DNA of 64,000 bases from CAVUCH01 sp963697705 (GTDB lineage Bacteria; Acidobacteriota; Vicinamibacteria; Vicinamibacterales; JAENWD01), in assembly GCA_963697705.1 (NCBI GenBank), contig CAVOPA010000008.1, positions 124,001 through 188,000 on the forward strand, written 5' to 3'. Below are positions 43,831 through 54,652 of the stretch, piece by piece. The notes beneath the pieces were generated by a model. That model had not been told where the DNA came from, did not search any database, and was given only the letters and a program-made list of their open reading frames with translations. Made by a program: the position numbers and the translations under genes. Numbering within the stretch: position 1 is the stretch's first letter; each line of letters opens with the position of its first letter.

Positions 43831-46128
43831 ATGCCCCTGAGGCTGCGCGACGCCGAGCCTTCGTTCGCGATCCCCGCACCGCCACCGCCGGACAGCCCGG
43901 GCGCGGCGGCACGGCGCCGCCCCTTCCGCGACAACTCGCGCCTCATCCTGATCGGCATCCTGCTGCTCGGGGGCGCGCTCGCCGCTCTGCTCACGATCGC
44001 CAACCGGTCGGCGGCGTACTCGCCGGACTTCCTCGTCGAGGTCGTGCTCTACGCGCTGTCGGTTGCCGACGTCACGATGCTCGCCGCGCTCCTGTTCGTG
44101 CTGGCGCGCAACATCATCAAGCTGATCGTGGAGCGCCGGCGTGCCCTCCCGTTCGCGCGTTTTCGCGCCAAGCTCGTGGCGGTGCTCCTCGGCATGACGC
44201 TCATCCCGTCGGTGCTGGTGCTCATCGTCGGCAGCGAGGTGATCCGCACGAGCGCCGATCGATGGTTCAACGCGCCGATGGACGAAGTGCTGTCGTCGGC
44301 CAATACGATCGCCGGCGACTACTATCGCGACCGGCAGAAGCTCGTGACCGATCATGCGCAGCGCATCGCGCGGATGCTGCCCGGCGAGCTGGGCGCAGCG
44401 GCCGCCCCCCCCTCGCGCGTGCGCGACGTGATCGCGCCGGAAGTCACCCTCGAGCGGCTCCAGATGGTCGCCGTCTACCGCGTGCAGCGCGTCACCGACG
44501 GAGCGCCCCACGTCGTGCCCGTCATCGACGTGGCCTCGCCGACCCTGCCGCCGGGCAACTCGCGTGCATCGGCGGATCGGCTCGCTGAGCGCGTGGTTTC
44601 GTCCGGGGTGGACCAGCGCGCGCTCGAACCGCTGCCTGGCGGAGGCGAGCTGATGCGCGCCGCCGCACCAGTGCGCAGCGCCGATGGCCGCACGGTCGGC
44701 GTCGTGGTCGCCACCGACCTGCTCTCGGGCGATCTCGCCGAGCGCTCGCGGCGCATGACGCGCGCCTACGAGGACTACATGCAGCTGCGCGTGCTGAAGC
44801 AGCCGCTCACCGGCGCGTACCTGTCGTTCTTCCTCATGCTCACGTTGATGATCATGGTCGGTGCAACATGGATGGGGCTGTACCTCGCGAAGCGCATCAC
44901 GCGTCCCGTGCAGTTGCTGTCGGCGGCGGCGCGTGAGATCGGCGCCGGCCATCTCGATCGGCGCCTCGAGCCCGAAACCGCCGACGAGTTCGGCTCGCTC
45001 GTCGACGCGTTCAACAGCATGGCCGGCGAGCTCGCGGCGAGCCGTCAGAAGCTGGAGCAGTCGACCCACGACCTCCAGCGGAAGCATGTCGAGGTCGAAG
45101 GGCGGCGCCGGTACATCGAGACGGTGCTCGAGCGGATCGCGACCGGCGTGATCTCGGTGGATGCCGCCGGCCTGGTCACGACGATCAACGCGTCGGCGGC
45201 ACGGCTGCTCGGGATCGATTCTGATGCCGCCGGCCGGCCGGTGCACGACGTGCTCGCCCGGTCCGACCTCGTCCCGCTGCTCGACCTGCTGCAGAAGGTG
45301 CTGCGCGGCCGCGCGGAACCGCCCGCCCAGGAGATCGCACTCATGCGGCAGGAGCGCGAGGTCCACCTCGCCGCCGTCGCGAGCGCGCTGCACGGCGAGT
45401 CAGGGGTGGAGGAAGGCGCCGTGCTGGTCTTCGACGACGTGACGCCGCTTATTCGGTCCCAGAAAGTGGCGGCGTGGCGCGAAGTGGCGCGGCGTCTCGC
45501 CCACGAAATCAAGAACCCGCTGACGCCGATTCAACTGTCAGCCGAGCGGCTGCGCCGCCATTTCGGGTCGGCGCCGCCGGCCACCCAGGCGCTGGTCGCA
45601 GAGTGCACCAGCACCATCGTCGCGGAGGTCGACTCGCTCAAGGGGTTGGTCGACGAGTTCTCGCAGTTCGCGCGCATGCCGGCGCCGCGCACCGTGCCGG
45701 CGGATCTCCACCGGCTGCTCGAGGAGACGCTGACGCTCTACGACGGGCTCTTCAGCCAGTTGCGGTTCGAGCGGCACTACGATCCGGAGCTGCCGCCCGT
45801 GCGCATCGATGCCGATCAAATCAAGCGCGTGGTCGTGAACCTCGTGGACAACGCCATCGAGGCCACGAGCCGGAAGGGAACCGTCAACATCGAAACGCAG
45901 CACGATCCGCTGAACAATCTGGCGCGGCTCGTGCTTTCCGACAACGGTCCCGGAATCCCTGCGGCCGACCGCGACAAGCTGTTCATGCCGTACTACTCCA
46001 CCAAGCAGCGCGGCAGCGGGCTCGGTCTCGCCATCGTCAGGCGCATCGTCGCCGAGCATGGCGGCACGATCGAGGTCGGCGAGAACACGCCGACGGGTGC
46101 ACGGTTTACGATTGAGCTGCCGTGCTGA
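43831..46128 (+). CDS. ntrY: NtrY-type sensor histidine kinase
   Basis: The 765-aa membrane kinase has three N-terminal helices (about 30-50, 70-95, 112-132), a periplasmic domain to about 320 and another helix near 330-352. A HAMP domain (KRITRPVQLL), a PAS domain (about 420-530), HisKA with the phospho-His in RRLAHEIKNPLTPIQ near 557, and HATPase with NLVDNAIEAT, DNGPGIP and GSGLGLAIV follow. It phosphorylates the NtrX-type regulator encoded next. In Proteobacteria NtrYX responds to nitrogen or redox state; the signal here is unknown. Confidence 0.93.
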   Translation: MPLRLRDAEPSFAIPAPPPPDSPGAAARRRPFRDNSRLILIGILLLGGALAALLTIANRSAAYSPDFLVEVVLYALSVADVTMLAALLFVLARNIIKLIVERRRALPFARFRAKLVAVLLGMTLIPSVLVLIVGSEVIRTSADRWFNAPMDEVLSSANTIAGDYYRDRQKLVTDHAQRIARMLPGELGAAAAPPSRVRDVIAPEVTLERLQMVAVYRVQRVTDGAPHVVPVIDVASPTLPPGNSRASADRLAERVVSSGVDQRALEPLPGGGELMRAAAPVRSADGRTVGVVVATDLLSGDLAERSRRMTRAYEDYMQLRVLKQPLTGAYLSFFLMLTLMIMVGATWMGLYLAKRITRPVQLLSAAAREIGAGHLDRRLEPETADEFGSLVDAFNSMAGELAASRQKLEQSTHDLQRKHVEVEGRRRYIETVLERIATGVISVDAAGLVTTINASAARLLGIDSDAAGRPVHDVLARSDLVPLLDLLQKVLRGRAEPPAQEIALMRQEREVHLAAVASALHGESGVEEGAVLVFDDVTPLIRSQKVAAWREVARRLAHEIKNPLTPIQLSAERLRRHFGSAPPATQALVAECTSTIVAEVDSLKGLVDEFSQFARMPAPRTVPADLHRLLEETLTLYDGLFSQLRFERHYDPELPPVRIDADQIKRVVVNLVDNAIEATSRKGTVNIETQHDPLNNLARLVLSDNGPGIPAADRDKLFMPYYSTKQRGSGLGLAIVRRIVAEHGGTIEVGENTPTGARFTIELPC

Positions 46129-46227
46129 TGAAGAGAGTGGCGGGTGCCTCTTTTCACAGCCTCGGTGTGCGCCCGGCGAAACTCGTCGCCAGACCGAATG
46201 CTGAAATCAGGACCCTCCCCCCGCACT

Positions 46228-46250
46228 CCGAATCCGGCTTTCGGAATCGG
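46228..46250. repeat. Short inverted repeat before ntrX
   Basis: CCGAATCCG, a five-base loop, CGGAATCGG: nearly perfect (8 of 9). It lies 20 bases before the ntrX start in the 142-base gap after ntrY and could form a hairpin in the transcript or bind a regulator. Confidence 0.45.
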
Positions 46251-46270
46251 ACCGAGGCGATGAAGCGCCG

Positions 46271-47683
<1,413 letters not shown>

Positions 47684-47696
47684 CGCGATCGGCGGA

Positions 47697-48611
47697 TCAC
47701 ACGCCGGTCTGCGGGCCCGACGCGCGCAGCCGTTGTTCGAGAACCTGGTCTCCGGAGAAGCCTTCGAGCTGAAGGTACCACTGGGCAGCGGACACAAGCG
47801 CGGCGGACGGCACCAGCCCGACGATTTCGCTCTCGAGCACCGTGACACCGTATCGCGCCGCCTCGCGGCGGACGGTCTCGAATACCCGGAAGATTGGCGT
47901 CTTCTCGTAATTGGTGAGGTTCATCGACACCTGCACCAGGCCGCGGTCCTCGAGTGCGATCCCCATCGCCTTGACGAAGCGGAGGCCGCCGCTGCTGAAC
48001 CGGATCGCGACCGCGATCTTCTTTGCAACGTCGAGGCGGTCGGTGGCCAGGTTGATGTTGTAGGCGATGAGCGGCATGCGGGCGCCGATGACCGAGGCGC
48101 CGCCGCTTGCGTGCGGCGTCGCAGGCCCGAAGTCCGGCTGCCACGCCGACTGTGTCAGCTTCGCCGCCAATCCTTCGAACTCGCCGCGCCGGATGTCTTC
48201 GAGGTTTCGCCGCGCGGGAGTCGATGCCGCCTCTTCATAGAGGAACACCGGGAGTCCGAACCGTGCAGAGACCGCCTCGGCCGTCTCTCGTGCCAGCTGC
48301 ACGCATTCGTCCATCGTCACGCCGGAGATCGGCACGAAAGGCACGACGTCGACCGCGCCCATGCGCGGGTGCTCCCCGTGGTGCGCTCGCAAGTCGATCG
48401 ATGCGAGGCTGCGCTCGAAGAGCGTCAGCACCGCGCGCTTGAGGGGGGATGCTTCGCCGGCGAGAGTAATCACCGAGCGGTTGTGGGCGGGATCAGACGA
48501 CCAGTCGAGCAGGTGAACGCCCGGGGTTGCGGCGACCGCGTCCACAATCGCGCGCACCACGTCCGGGCGCCGGCCTTCGCTCACGTTCGGCACGCATTCG
48601 ATGATCGCCAT
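47697..48611 (-). CDS. Glutamate formimidoyltransferase
   Basis: Transfers the formimino group of N-formimino-glutamate to tetrahydrofolate, a late step of histidine degradation. The protein begins IIECVPNVSEGRR, with SVITLAGE, HHGEHPRMGAVDVVPFVP near residue 75 and GARMPLIAYNINLAT near 188. At 304 aa it is the transferase half only; the cyclodeaminase domain of the mammalian enzyme is absent. AAGGTGG precedes the ATG at 48611. hutH is at the far left of the window. Confidence 0.93.
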   Translation of the reverse strand: MAIIECVPNVSEGRRPDVVRAIVDAVAATPGVHLLDWSSDPAHNRSVITLAGEASPLKRAVLTLFERSLASIDLRAHHGEHPRMGAVDVVPFVPISGVTMDECVQLARETAEAVSARFGLPVFLYEEAASTPARRNLEDIRRGEFEGLAAKLTQSAWQPDFGPATPHASGGASVIGARMPLIAYNINLATDRLDVAKKIAVAIRFSSGGLRFVKAMGIALEDRGLVQVSMNLTNYEKTPIFRVFETVRREAARYGVTVLESEIVGLVPSAALVSAAQWYLQLEGFSGDQVLEQRLRASGPQTGV

Positions 48612-48705
48612 AGCCACCTTGTAGCACAGCGCGTGTGTTGACGGCCCGTGGCGGTTGGCCGGATAATCCAGCCGGTCCCTTCCGTGACACCACCGTTTCT
48701 GCCGC

Positions 48706-49611
48706 ATGTCTGACCCGCTCCGGACCGAACTGGCTCACGCCGCCGACGCGCTCTCCGGCCTCGATCGCGAGGCACGCGTCGAACAGCTGCTGCTGCAGGG
48801 GCTCGATCATTACTTCGCCGGCGCCTACGAGTCCGCCATCCACGTGTGGACGCGCGTGCTGTTTCTCGACCGTGGCCACGATCGCGCGCGTGCCTACATC
48901 GAGCGGGCGCGCGGCGCGCAGGCCGAGCGGCAGCGCGAGTCGGAAGAACTGCTGCATCGCGGCATGGCGGCCTTCGATCGCGGTGAGACGACCAGCGCGC
49001 GGTCCCTGCTGAGCGCCGCGGCATCGCAGGGCGCCTCGCCCGAAGTGGCACTGTCGTACCTGGAACGCCTCGACCGGCTCGAGACACCGGCCCGCGTGCC
49101 GCCGGCCCCGGGCCGCGTTGAGGAGCCGCATGGCGCCGCCGCGAATTCGGAAATACCGCCGGCACGGCCGTCGCGGCAACGGTGGCGGTTCTATGCGGTG
49201 GCGATGACGAGTGTCGTCGCGGTCACGCTCGCGGCGTGGGCGGGGCTCGTGTTATTCGAGTTGGCCGACATCCGTGTGCTGCGGCGCGCTCCGGGGAACG
49301 CACCGGCCACGCCGGCTGTGGCCGAGGAGCCCTTGCCGGTGCTGCGCGAAGCCGACATCGCACTGGCCCGCGCGCGTGCCCGCTACGAGACGGGCCACGT
49401 GTTCGAAGCATTGAACCTGCTCGACACGATTCGGCCGATGGATCCGGTGCAGGCTGACGCGGATCGGCTGCGGGCGGAGATCCAGGAGGCGCTCGGCGTG
49501 GCGCGGTGGCCTGCCGCACCGCTCGGCGCCGGACCCGGTGGGCTGGCCGACCGCCCAGCACACCCGTCGCCCGGGATCGGCCCCGGCTTGCCGGCGGGCC
49601 GGCGGCCATGA
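48706..49611 (+). CDS. TPR-like membrane protein of unknown function
   Basis: The 301-aa product has a cytoplasmic N-terminal helical-repeat region (LLLQGLDHYFAGAYESAIHVWTRVLFLDRGHDRARAYIERAR) of TPR type to about residue 120. One membrane helix is near 168-185 (AVAMTSVVAVTLAAWAGLVLF), and a second TPR-like unit outside (ALARARARYETGHVFEALNLLDTIRPMDP) precedes a Pro/Gly-rich tail. It diverges from the formimidoyltransferase and is coupled to the next gene by an ATGA overlap. Confidence 0.72.
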   Translation: MSDPLRTELAHAADALSGLDREARVEQLLLQGLDHYFAGAYESAIHVWTRVLFLDRGHDRARAYIERARGAQAERQRESEELLHRGMAAFDRGETTSARSLLSAAASQGASPEVALSYLERLDRLETPARVPPAPGRVEEPHGAAANSEIPPARPSRQRWRFYAVAMTSVVAVTLAAWAGLVLFELADIRVLRRAPGNAPATPAVAEEPLPVLREADIALARARARYETGHVFEALNLLDTIRPMDPVQADADRLRAEIQEALGVARWPAAPLGAGPGGLADRPAHPSPGIGPGLPAGRRP

Positions 49612-50516
49612 AGTGCCCGAAGTGCGGCTACATCGGGTTCGAAGAGGCGGATCGATGTCGGAACTGCGGCTACGAGTTCGCGCTCGCGGACGTGCAGCCT
49701 CCCGCGCCTGAGCTGCGGATGCGAGCCGCTGACGATGGCGGCGGGCCGCTCGTCGACCTCGCGCTCGGCGAACGGGACGAGGACGTCGACTTGCGCGGGC
49801 GCCTCCCCTCGGCGAGGCGGCGGCTCGACCTGGACCGGGTGATCGGCGCCGAGCCGCACACGCCGGACCTGCCGCTGTTCGGCGGTTCTGATCGGGCAGC
49901 CGACGACCTGCCTCCGCTCGTATCCGCGCCCGCGGCGCCTCGGCGCCCGCTCGCCGTTCGCCGGCAGACCCCTCAAGCAACGCGCGTGCGGCGGCCGCAG
50001 CACGACCGGCGCGAGGATGGCAGCACGCTCGAACTCCCGTTGCCGCGTTATGTCTCGCCGGATCGCCTCTCCCACGCCGCAGTGGACGTGGCGGGTCGCA
50101 CGCTCGCCGACCCGGTGCGGCGTGTCCTGGCGGCGTTGATCGACGTGGTGTTGCTCGGCGGCGTGCATGCCGTCACCATGTACTTCACCCTGCGCTTGTG
50201 CGGGCTGACGGCGCAAGACTGGCGGGTGCTTCCCCTGCTCCCGATGCTCGCGTTCTTCCTGATCGTAGACGGCGGGTACCTCGTTGCGTTCACGACGGCT
50301 GGAGGCCAGACCATTGGCAAGATGGCTCTCGGTCTCAAGGTGGTGTGTGAGGGTAGCGACGGAGTGTCGGTCGGCATCGCCGCGGGTCGAGCGCTCGGAG
50401 CCATCGCATCGACGCTCTGCCTTGGAGCGGGATTGATCCCGGCGCTCATTCACGAGGACCGGCGCGCGGTGCACGACCGTCTCGCCGGCACCGTGGTAGT
50501 CCGGCTGCCAGCGTGA
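49608..50516 (+). CDS. Zinc-ribbon and RDD-domain membrane protein
   Basis: The 302-aa protein starts with a zinc ribbon (CPKC, then CRNC within 20 residues), followed by a low-complexity linker of about 140 residues. An RDD domain with about four hydrophobic segments completes it (RRVLAALIDVVLLGGVHAVTMYF near 165, QTIGKMALGLKVV near 245, HDRLAGTVVV near the end). RDD proteins act in transport or as small-molecule sensors; the ribbon suggests a binding partner. The upstream TPR protein is coupled to it. Confidence 0.82.
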   Translation: MKCPKCGYIGFEEADRCRNCGYEFALADVQPPAPELRMRAADDGGGPLVDLALGERDEDVDLRGRLPSARRRLDLDRVIGAEPHTPDLPLFGGSDRAADDLPPLVSAPAAPRRPLAVRRQTPQATRVRRPQHDRREDGSTLELPLPRYVSPDRLSHAAVDVAGRTLADPVRRVLAALIDVVLLGGVHAVTMYFTLRLCGLTAQDWRVLPLLPMLAFFLIVDGGYLVAFTTAGGQTIGKMALGLKVVCEGSDGVSVGIAAGRALGAIASTLCLGAGLIPALIHEDRRAVHDRLAGTVVVRLPA

Positions 50517-50571
50517 TTCCCGTCTTCCGTACGCAGCCCCGTCTGCACCAGGCGCTGCCCGGAATCTCCTG

Positions 50572-51039
50572 GTGATTCGGGCCGCCGTCTTCGTCTGCAC
50601 GTTCGGCTACATCGGGTACTTCCCCGTGGCGCCCGGCACCGTGGGGTCCGCTGCCGGCCTCGCCGTGTACGCCCTGCTGCGGTGGCTGCACGCGCCACCG
50701 GCAGTCGACGCGCTGCTCATCGCCGCGCTATTCGCTGTCGGCGTCTGGAGCGGCACGCACGCCGAGCGCTACTTTGGCACCACCGACCCTGGCCCCGGCG
50801 TCATCGACGAGGTCGTCGGGATGCTGATCACGCTGTACTTGCTTCCCGTCACGTGGACCGTCGTGTTCGCCGGGTTCCTGATCTTCCGGGTGCTTGACGT
50901 GATCAAGCCGTACCCCGCACGCCGCTTCGAATCCTTTCACGGCGGCATGGGCATGATGGCTGACGACGTGATGTCGGCGATTTACGCCAACCTCGCGCTC
51001 CGCGCCCTCGTATGGATTGCACCGGCCTGGCTGCTGTAG
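50572..51039 (+). CDS. pgpA: Phosphatidylglycerophosphatase A
   Basis: Dephosphorylates phosphatidylglycerol phosphate in phospholipid synthesis at the inner membrane. PVAPGTVGSAAGL near residue 18, DPGPGVIDEVVGM near 72 and a late MADDVMSAIYANL are the family blocks with the acidic metal ligands. About four hydrophobic segments; 155 aa is normal. The start is a GTG at 50572. It begins a long unit with cinA, thpR, plsY and gpsA, of which plsY and gpsA also serve phospholipids. Confidence 0.92.
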   Translation: MIRAAVFVCTFGYIGYFPVAPGTVGSAAGLAVYALLRWLHAPPAVDALLIAALFAVGVWSGTHAERYFGTTDPGPGVIDEVVGMLITLYLLPVTWTVVFAGFLIFRVLDVIKPYPARRFESFHGGMGMMADDVMSAIYANLALRALVWIAPAWLL

Positions 51040-51048
51040 CCTGAACGG

Positions 51049-52326
51049 GTGCGTCCCATTCACAGCGCGGAAATCATCGCCGTCGGCAGCGAGCTGCTGG
51101 GGCCGACGCGTCTCGATACCAACTCGCTGGTCATCACCAAATGCCTGGCCGAGCACGGCATCGGCGTGCGCGCGAAGGCGGTAGTCGGCGACTCCCGCGA
51201 GGACCTCGGGGCACTGTTCTCGTCTGCCCTTGGACGCGCGGATCTGGTCGTTCTCACGGGCGGGCTCGGCCCGACCGACGATGACCTGACGCGGGACGTC
51301 GTGGCCGAGACGCTCGGGCGTGCGTTGCGCGAAGACGAGGCGACCGTGGCTCGCTTGCGTGCGCGGTTCGCCAGGCGCGGGCTGCACATGCCGTCGATCA
51401 ACCGGCGGCAGGCGATGGTGCCCGAGGGTGCCGAAATCGTGCCGAATCCCATCGGCACTGCGCCAGGGCTGTGGCTGGAACACGAGGATCGGATCATCGT
51501 GCTTCTGCCGGGTCCACCGCGCGAGCTGAGGCCTATGATCGAAGCGCTTGCGCGCGAGCGGCTGGCGCCGCGCGCCGGCGCGTCCCGCGTGATCACGCGC
51601 GTCATCCGCATCGCCGGCCAGACCGAATCGCACGCGGAAGAGACGGCGCGGCCGTTCTTCGCCCGCTGGCGCAGCGAGGCGCGCAACATCGACGCGACGA
51701 CGCTGGCGTCTCCCGGCAGCATCGACTTTCACCTGAGCACGCGCAGCACCGACCCGGTGAGCGGATCCGCGGCGATCGACGCGGCCGCCCGCGAGCTGGC
51801 GGACGCATTCGGTGAGGACGCGTACGCCAGCGGCGAGCAGTCCATGGAACAGGTCGTGGGCCTGCTGCTCCGACAACGCGTCTACACGGTGGCGGCGGCG
51901 GAATCGTGCACGGGCGGTCTGCTGACTTCCCGACTGACCGACGTGCCCGGGAGCTCGGCCTACGTGCATCTGTCCATCGTGGCCTACAGCAACGAGGCCA
52001 AGACGGCGCTCCTTGGCGTGCCGCCGGCGCTGATTGCTGCGCACGGCGCGGTCAGCGAGCCGGTCGCCCTCGCGATGGCGGCCGGGATCAAGGCACGCGC
52101 GGGTAGTACGATTGGCGTCGGCATCACCGGAATCGCGGGCCCGGACGGGGGCACGCCAGAAAAGCCCGTCGGCACCGTGGCGATCGCACTCGACGGCCCG
52201 TGGGGCGCCCAGGTACGCACGCGCTCGCTCCTCGGCGGCCGCGAGCACATCAAGTTCTGGGCAACGCAAGCCGCGTTGGATGACGTCCGCCGCACGCTGC
52301 TGCGGGAGCCGGATCGAACCACGTGA
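51049..52326 (+). CDS. cinA: CinA-family nicotinamide-nucleotide amidohydrolase
   Basis: N-terminal molybdopterin-binding-like domain (AVGSELLG near residue 12, TGGLGPTDDDLTRD near 72). The C-terminal PncC-type deamidase domain starts near 265, with the catalytic Ser in AAESCTGGLL and GITGIAGPDGGTPEKPVGTV near 360. It deamidates NMN in pyridine-nucleotide salvage. Length 425 aa is typical. GTG start, 9 bp after pgpA. Confidence 0.95.
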   Translation: MRPIHSAEIIAVGSELLGPTRLDTNSLVITKCLAEHGIGVRAKAVVGDSREDLGALFSSALGRADLVVLTGGLGPTDDDLTRDVVAETLGRALREDEATVARLRARFARRGLHMPSINRRQAMVPEGAEIVPNPIGTAPGLWLEHEDRIIVLLPGPPRELRPMIEALARERLAPRAGASRVITRVIRIAGQTESHAEETARPFFARWRSEARNIDATTLASPGSIDFHLSTRSTDPVSGSAAIDAAARELADAFGEDAYASGEQSMEQVVGLLLRQRVYTVAAAESCTGGLLTSRLTDVPGSSAYVHLSIVAYSNEAKTALLGVPPALIAAHGAVSEPVALAMAAGIKARAGSTIGVGITGIAGPDGGTPEKPVGTVAIALDGPWGAQVRTRSLLGGREHIKFWATQAALDDVRRTLLREPDRTT

Positions 52327-52389
52327 GTGCTGCGGACGCCAGCGGCCTCCGTTCGATCGCGTCGCAACCGAAGCGCTGGTGTGGGGCGC

Positions 52390-52432
52390 GCCGAAGCCCG
52401 ATGCTCGAAGCCCGAGGGCCGAAGCCCGCACC
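52390..52432 (+). repeat. GAAGCCCG-type short repeat
   Basis: Three copies of CGAAGCCCG (with CGA or CAC following) lie in the gap between cinA and thpR, separated by 8-9 bases. It resembles the GGAACCC repeat at 4224 in style (purine pair, A, C-run). Confidence 0.55.
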
Positions 52433-52458
52433 CGCCCAGTCGCTTGTGGATCGTGGTC

Positions 52459-53043
52459 ATGCGCCTCTTCGTTGCTGTTGACGTCGACGACGACACGCGT
52501 GCTGCTATCGGCAGGATCACCGACCGGTTACGCGCCGCGATGGAAGAGGCGCGGTCGGCCGCGCGTATCTCCTGGATCGAGTCGGGGCGATTGCACCTGA
52601 CGCTGCAGTTCATAGGCGAGGTGAGCGACGCTGCAGGCGAGGCGATCGTGACGCGGCTCCGCCCGCCCGTCCATCTGCCGCCGTTCGAGATGCGCCTGCG
52701 TCACATCGGCACGTTCCCGCCATCGGGGCGGCCGCGAGTCGTATGGCTCGGGGTCGAGCGCGGCGACGGGCTCGTCAGACTGCAGGCTGAGATCGGCCAA
52801 CGGCTTGCGGATATCGCATTTCGCCGCGAGTCGCGGCCGTTCTCGCCCCACCTCACCCTGGCGCGCGTCAGAGATGGCGGCTCTCGCGTCGATAGCGAGC
52901 GGATCCGAGCGACGCAGGCGGAGCCCGCCGGTGGATGTACCATCGACCATGTGACGCTGTACCAGAGCCGTCTCTCGCCGCGCGGTCCAACCTACACGCC
53001 CCTCCTCATCACACCACTGACAGGCGCGGAGCGTGTCGAATGA
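52459..53043 (+). CDS. thpR: RNA 2',3'-cyclic phosphodiesterase
   Basis: 2H phosphoesterase of the LigT/ThpR family. Both catalytic HxTx motifs are present: HLTLQFIGE near residue 46 and HLTLAR near 131. It begins MRLFVAVDVDD, which fixes the start at the ATG 52459; the upstream frame runs through a short repeat. Length 194 aa. Its stop overlaps the plsY start (ATGA). Confidence 0.92.
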   Translation: MRLFVAVDVDDDTRAAIGRITDRLRAAMEEARSAARISWIESGRLHLTLQFIGEVSDAAGEAIVTRLRPPVHLPPFEMRLRHIGTFPPSGRPRVVWLGVERGDGLVRLQAEIGQRLADIAFRRESRPFSPHLTLARVRDGGSRVDSERIRATQAEPAGGCTIDHVTLYQSRLSPRGPTYTPLLITPLTGAERVE

Positions 53044-53636
53044 ACCCGGCTGTCCCGATCGCGGTCGGCTACCTGCTCGGGTCGATTCCGTTCGCGTTTC
53101 TGCTGTCGCGCCGGCTCGAGGGCATCGACATCCGCCGCACGGGCAGCGGCAACGTCGGTGCGACGAACGTCCTGCGCACGAGCGGCGTGGGGGCCGCGAT
53201 CACCGTGATGCTGCTCGATGTCGCGAAGGGCGCCGGGTCGGTGCTCGTTGCGCAGCGCTGGATGCAGGGGGACACCGCGCCCGCCGCCGCCGGACTTGCG
53301 GCGATCCTCGGGCACATCTACCCGGTGTGGCTGCGGTTTCGCGGCGGCAAGGGCGTCGCCACCGCCTGTGGCGTCTTCTCGGTGCTGACACCCTGGGCGA
53401 TGGTGCCGGCACTCATGCTCTTCGTCGCGACCGTGTGGGCGACAGGGTTCATCTCCCTCGGCAGCCTGATGGCGACGCTCGCGCTCGGGCCGATCGCGTA
53501 CGGCATGGACGCGCCGCATGCGGCCGTCTGCTCGGCCGTCGTCGCCGCCGCAGTGATCGTGTTCCGCCATCGCTCCAACGTGGCGCGGCTGTGGACCGGC
53601 ACCGAACGCCGCATCGGCCAGCGGGTAGAGCCGTGA
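53040..53636 (+). CDS. plsY: Acyl-phosphate glycerol-3-phosphate acyltransferase
   Basis: Transfers an acyl group from acyl-phosphate to glycerol-3-phosphate, the first step of phosphatidic acid synthesis. The 198-aa membrane protein has GYLLGSIPFAFLLSR near the start, RRTGSGNVGATNVLRT near 32 (active loop) and FRGGKGVATACG near 100. About five hydrophobic segments. It overlaps thpR upstream and gpsA (GTGA) downstream; gpsA supplies its substrate. Confidence 0.96.
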   Translation: MNPAVPIAVGYLLGSIPFAFLLSRRLEGIDIRRTGSGNVGATNVLRTSGVGAAITVMLLDVAKGAGSVLVAQRWMQGDTAPAAAGLAAILGHIYPVWLRFRGGKGVATACGVFSVLTPWAMVPALMLFVATVWATGFISLGSLMATLALGPIAYGMDAPHAAVCSAVVAAAVIVFRHRSNVARLWTGTERRIGQRVEP

Positions 53637-54638
53637 AGCACGCGTCCGTTCTCGGTGCCGGCAGCTGGGGCACTGCCTTGGCTGTGCATCTCGCCCGCCT
53701 CGGTCACCCCGTGCGACTGTGGGCGCGTGACCCCGCGCTGGCGCGTGAGATGCAGATCCGCCGGGCGAACGCGGTCTACCTGGCGGATGTCACCTTCCCC
53801 GACGGCGTCGAGCCCGCCGCCTCGCTTGCCGCGGCGGTCGACGAGGCCGATCTGGTGGTTGTGGCGATTCCCACTCACGGCGTCGCCGCCGTGATGCGCG
53901 CGGCGAGCGCGCTGATGCGTCCGCGGCACGACCGTGGTCAGCGCGACCAAAGGCATCGACGTCGAAACGCTGATGCGCGTCTCCGAGCTCCTGGATCGCG
54001 AGCTCCACCACGCCTGTCCCATCGTGGTCCTCTCCGGACCCAGTTTCGCCGTCGAGCTCGCGCGGGAGCTGCCGACCGCGCTATGTGTGGCCTCGCACGA
54101 CGCGGCCGCGGTCCAGCGCGTGCAGGAGGAATTCCGTTCCCGGTATCTCCGCCTTTACGCGACCGACGATGTGGTGGGAGTGGAGGTGGGCGGCGCGCTG
54201 AAGAACGTCATCGCCATCGCCGCCGGCGTGGTTGAAGGCCTCGGCCTGGGCCACAACGCGCTGGCCGCATTGATCACGCGCGGGCTCGCCGAGATCGGCC
54301 GGCTCGCCACCGCCCTCGGCGCACGGCGCGAAACGCTCGCGGGCCTCGCCGGCCTCGGCGACCTGGTGCTGACCTGCACGGGATCGCTCAGTCGCAACCG
54401 TCATGTCGGGATGGAGCTCGCACAGGGCCGGTCGCTGCCGGAGATCGTCGGCGGCATGAGGATGGTTGCCGAGGGAGTGCGCACGACCGACGCGGCGCTC
54501 GCCCTCGGGGCGCGGGTCGGCATCGAACTGCCGATCACGATCCAGATGGCCGAGGTGTTGAGCGGCCGCCGGAGCGCGCGCGATGCGGTGGGTGAGTTGA
54601 TGCTGCGCCCGCAGCGGGCCGAGCCGGAACCCGGGTGA
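53633..54638 (+). CDS. gpsA: Glycerol-3-phosphate dehydrogenase [NAD(P)+], frameshifted
   Basis: Makes sn-glycerol-3-phosphate for phospholipids. Frame one from the GTG at 53633 encodes SVLGAGSWGTALA and ends its sensible part at MRP (53915-53923). The continuation GTTVVSATKGID lies one base on, from 53925, and runs to 54638 with LSGPSFAVELA, VEVGGALKNVIAIAAG and a final ELPITIQMAEVL. Skipping one base near 53924 gives a normal 334-aa GpsA. The extra base sits in CCGCGG. Because the gene is normally essential beside plsY, sequence error is more likely than loss. Confidence 0.93.
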
Positions 54639-54652
54639 TAGAATTCAAACCC

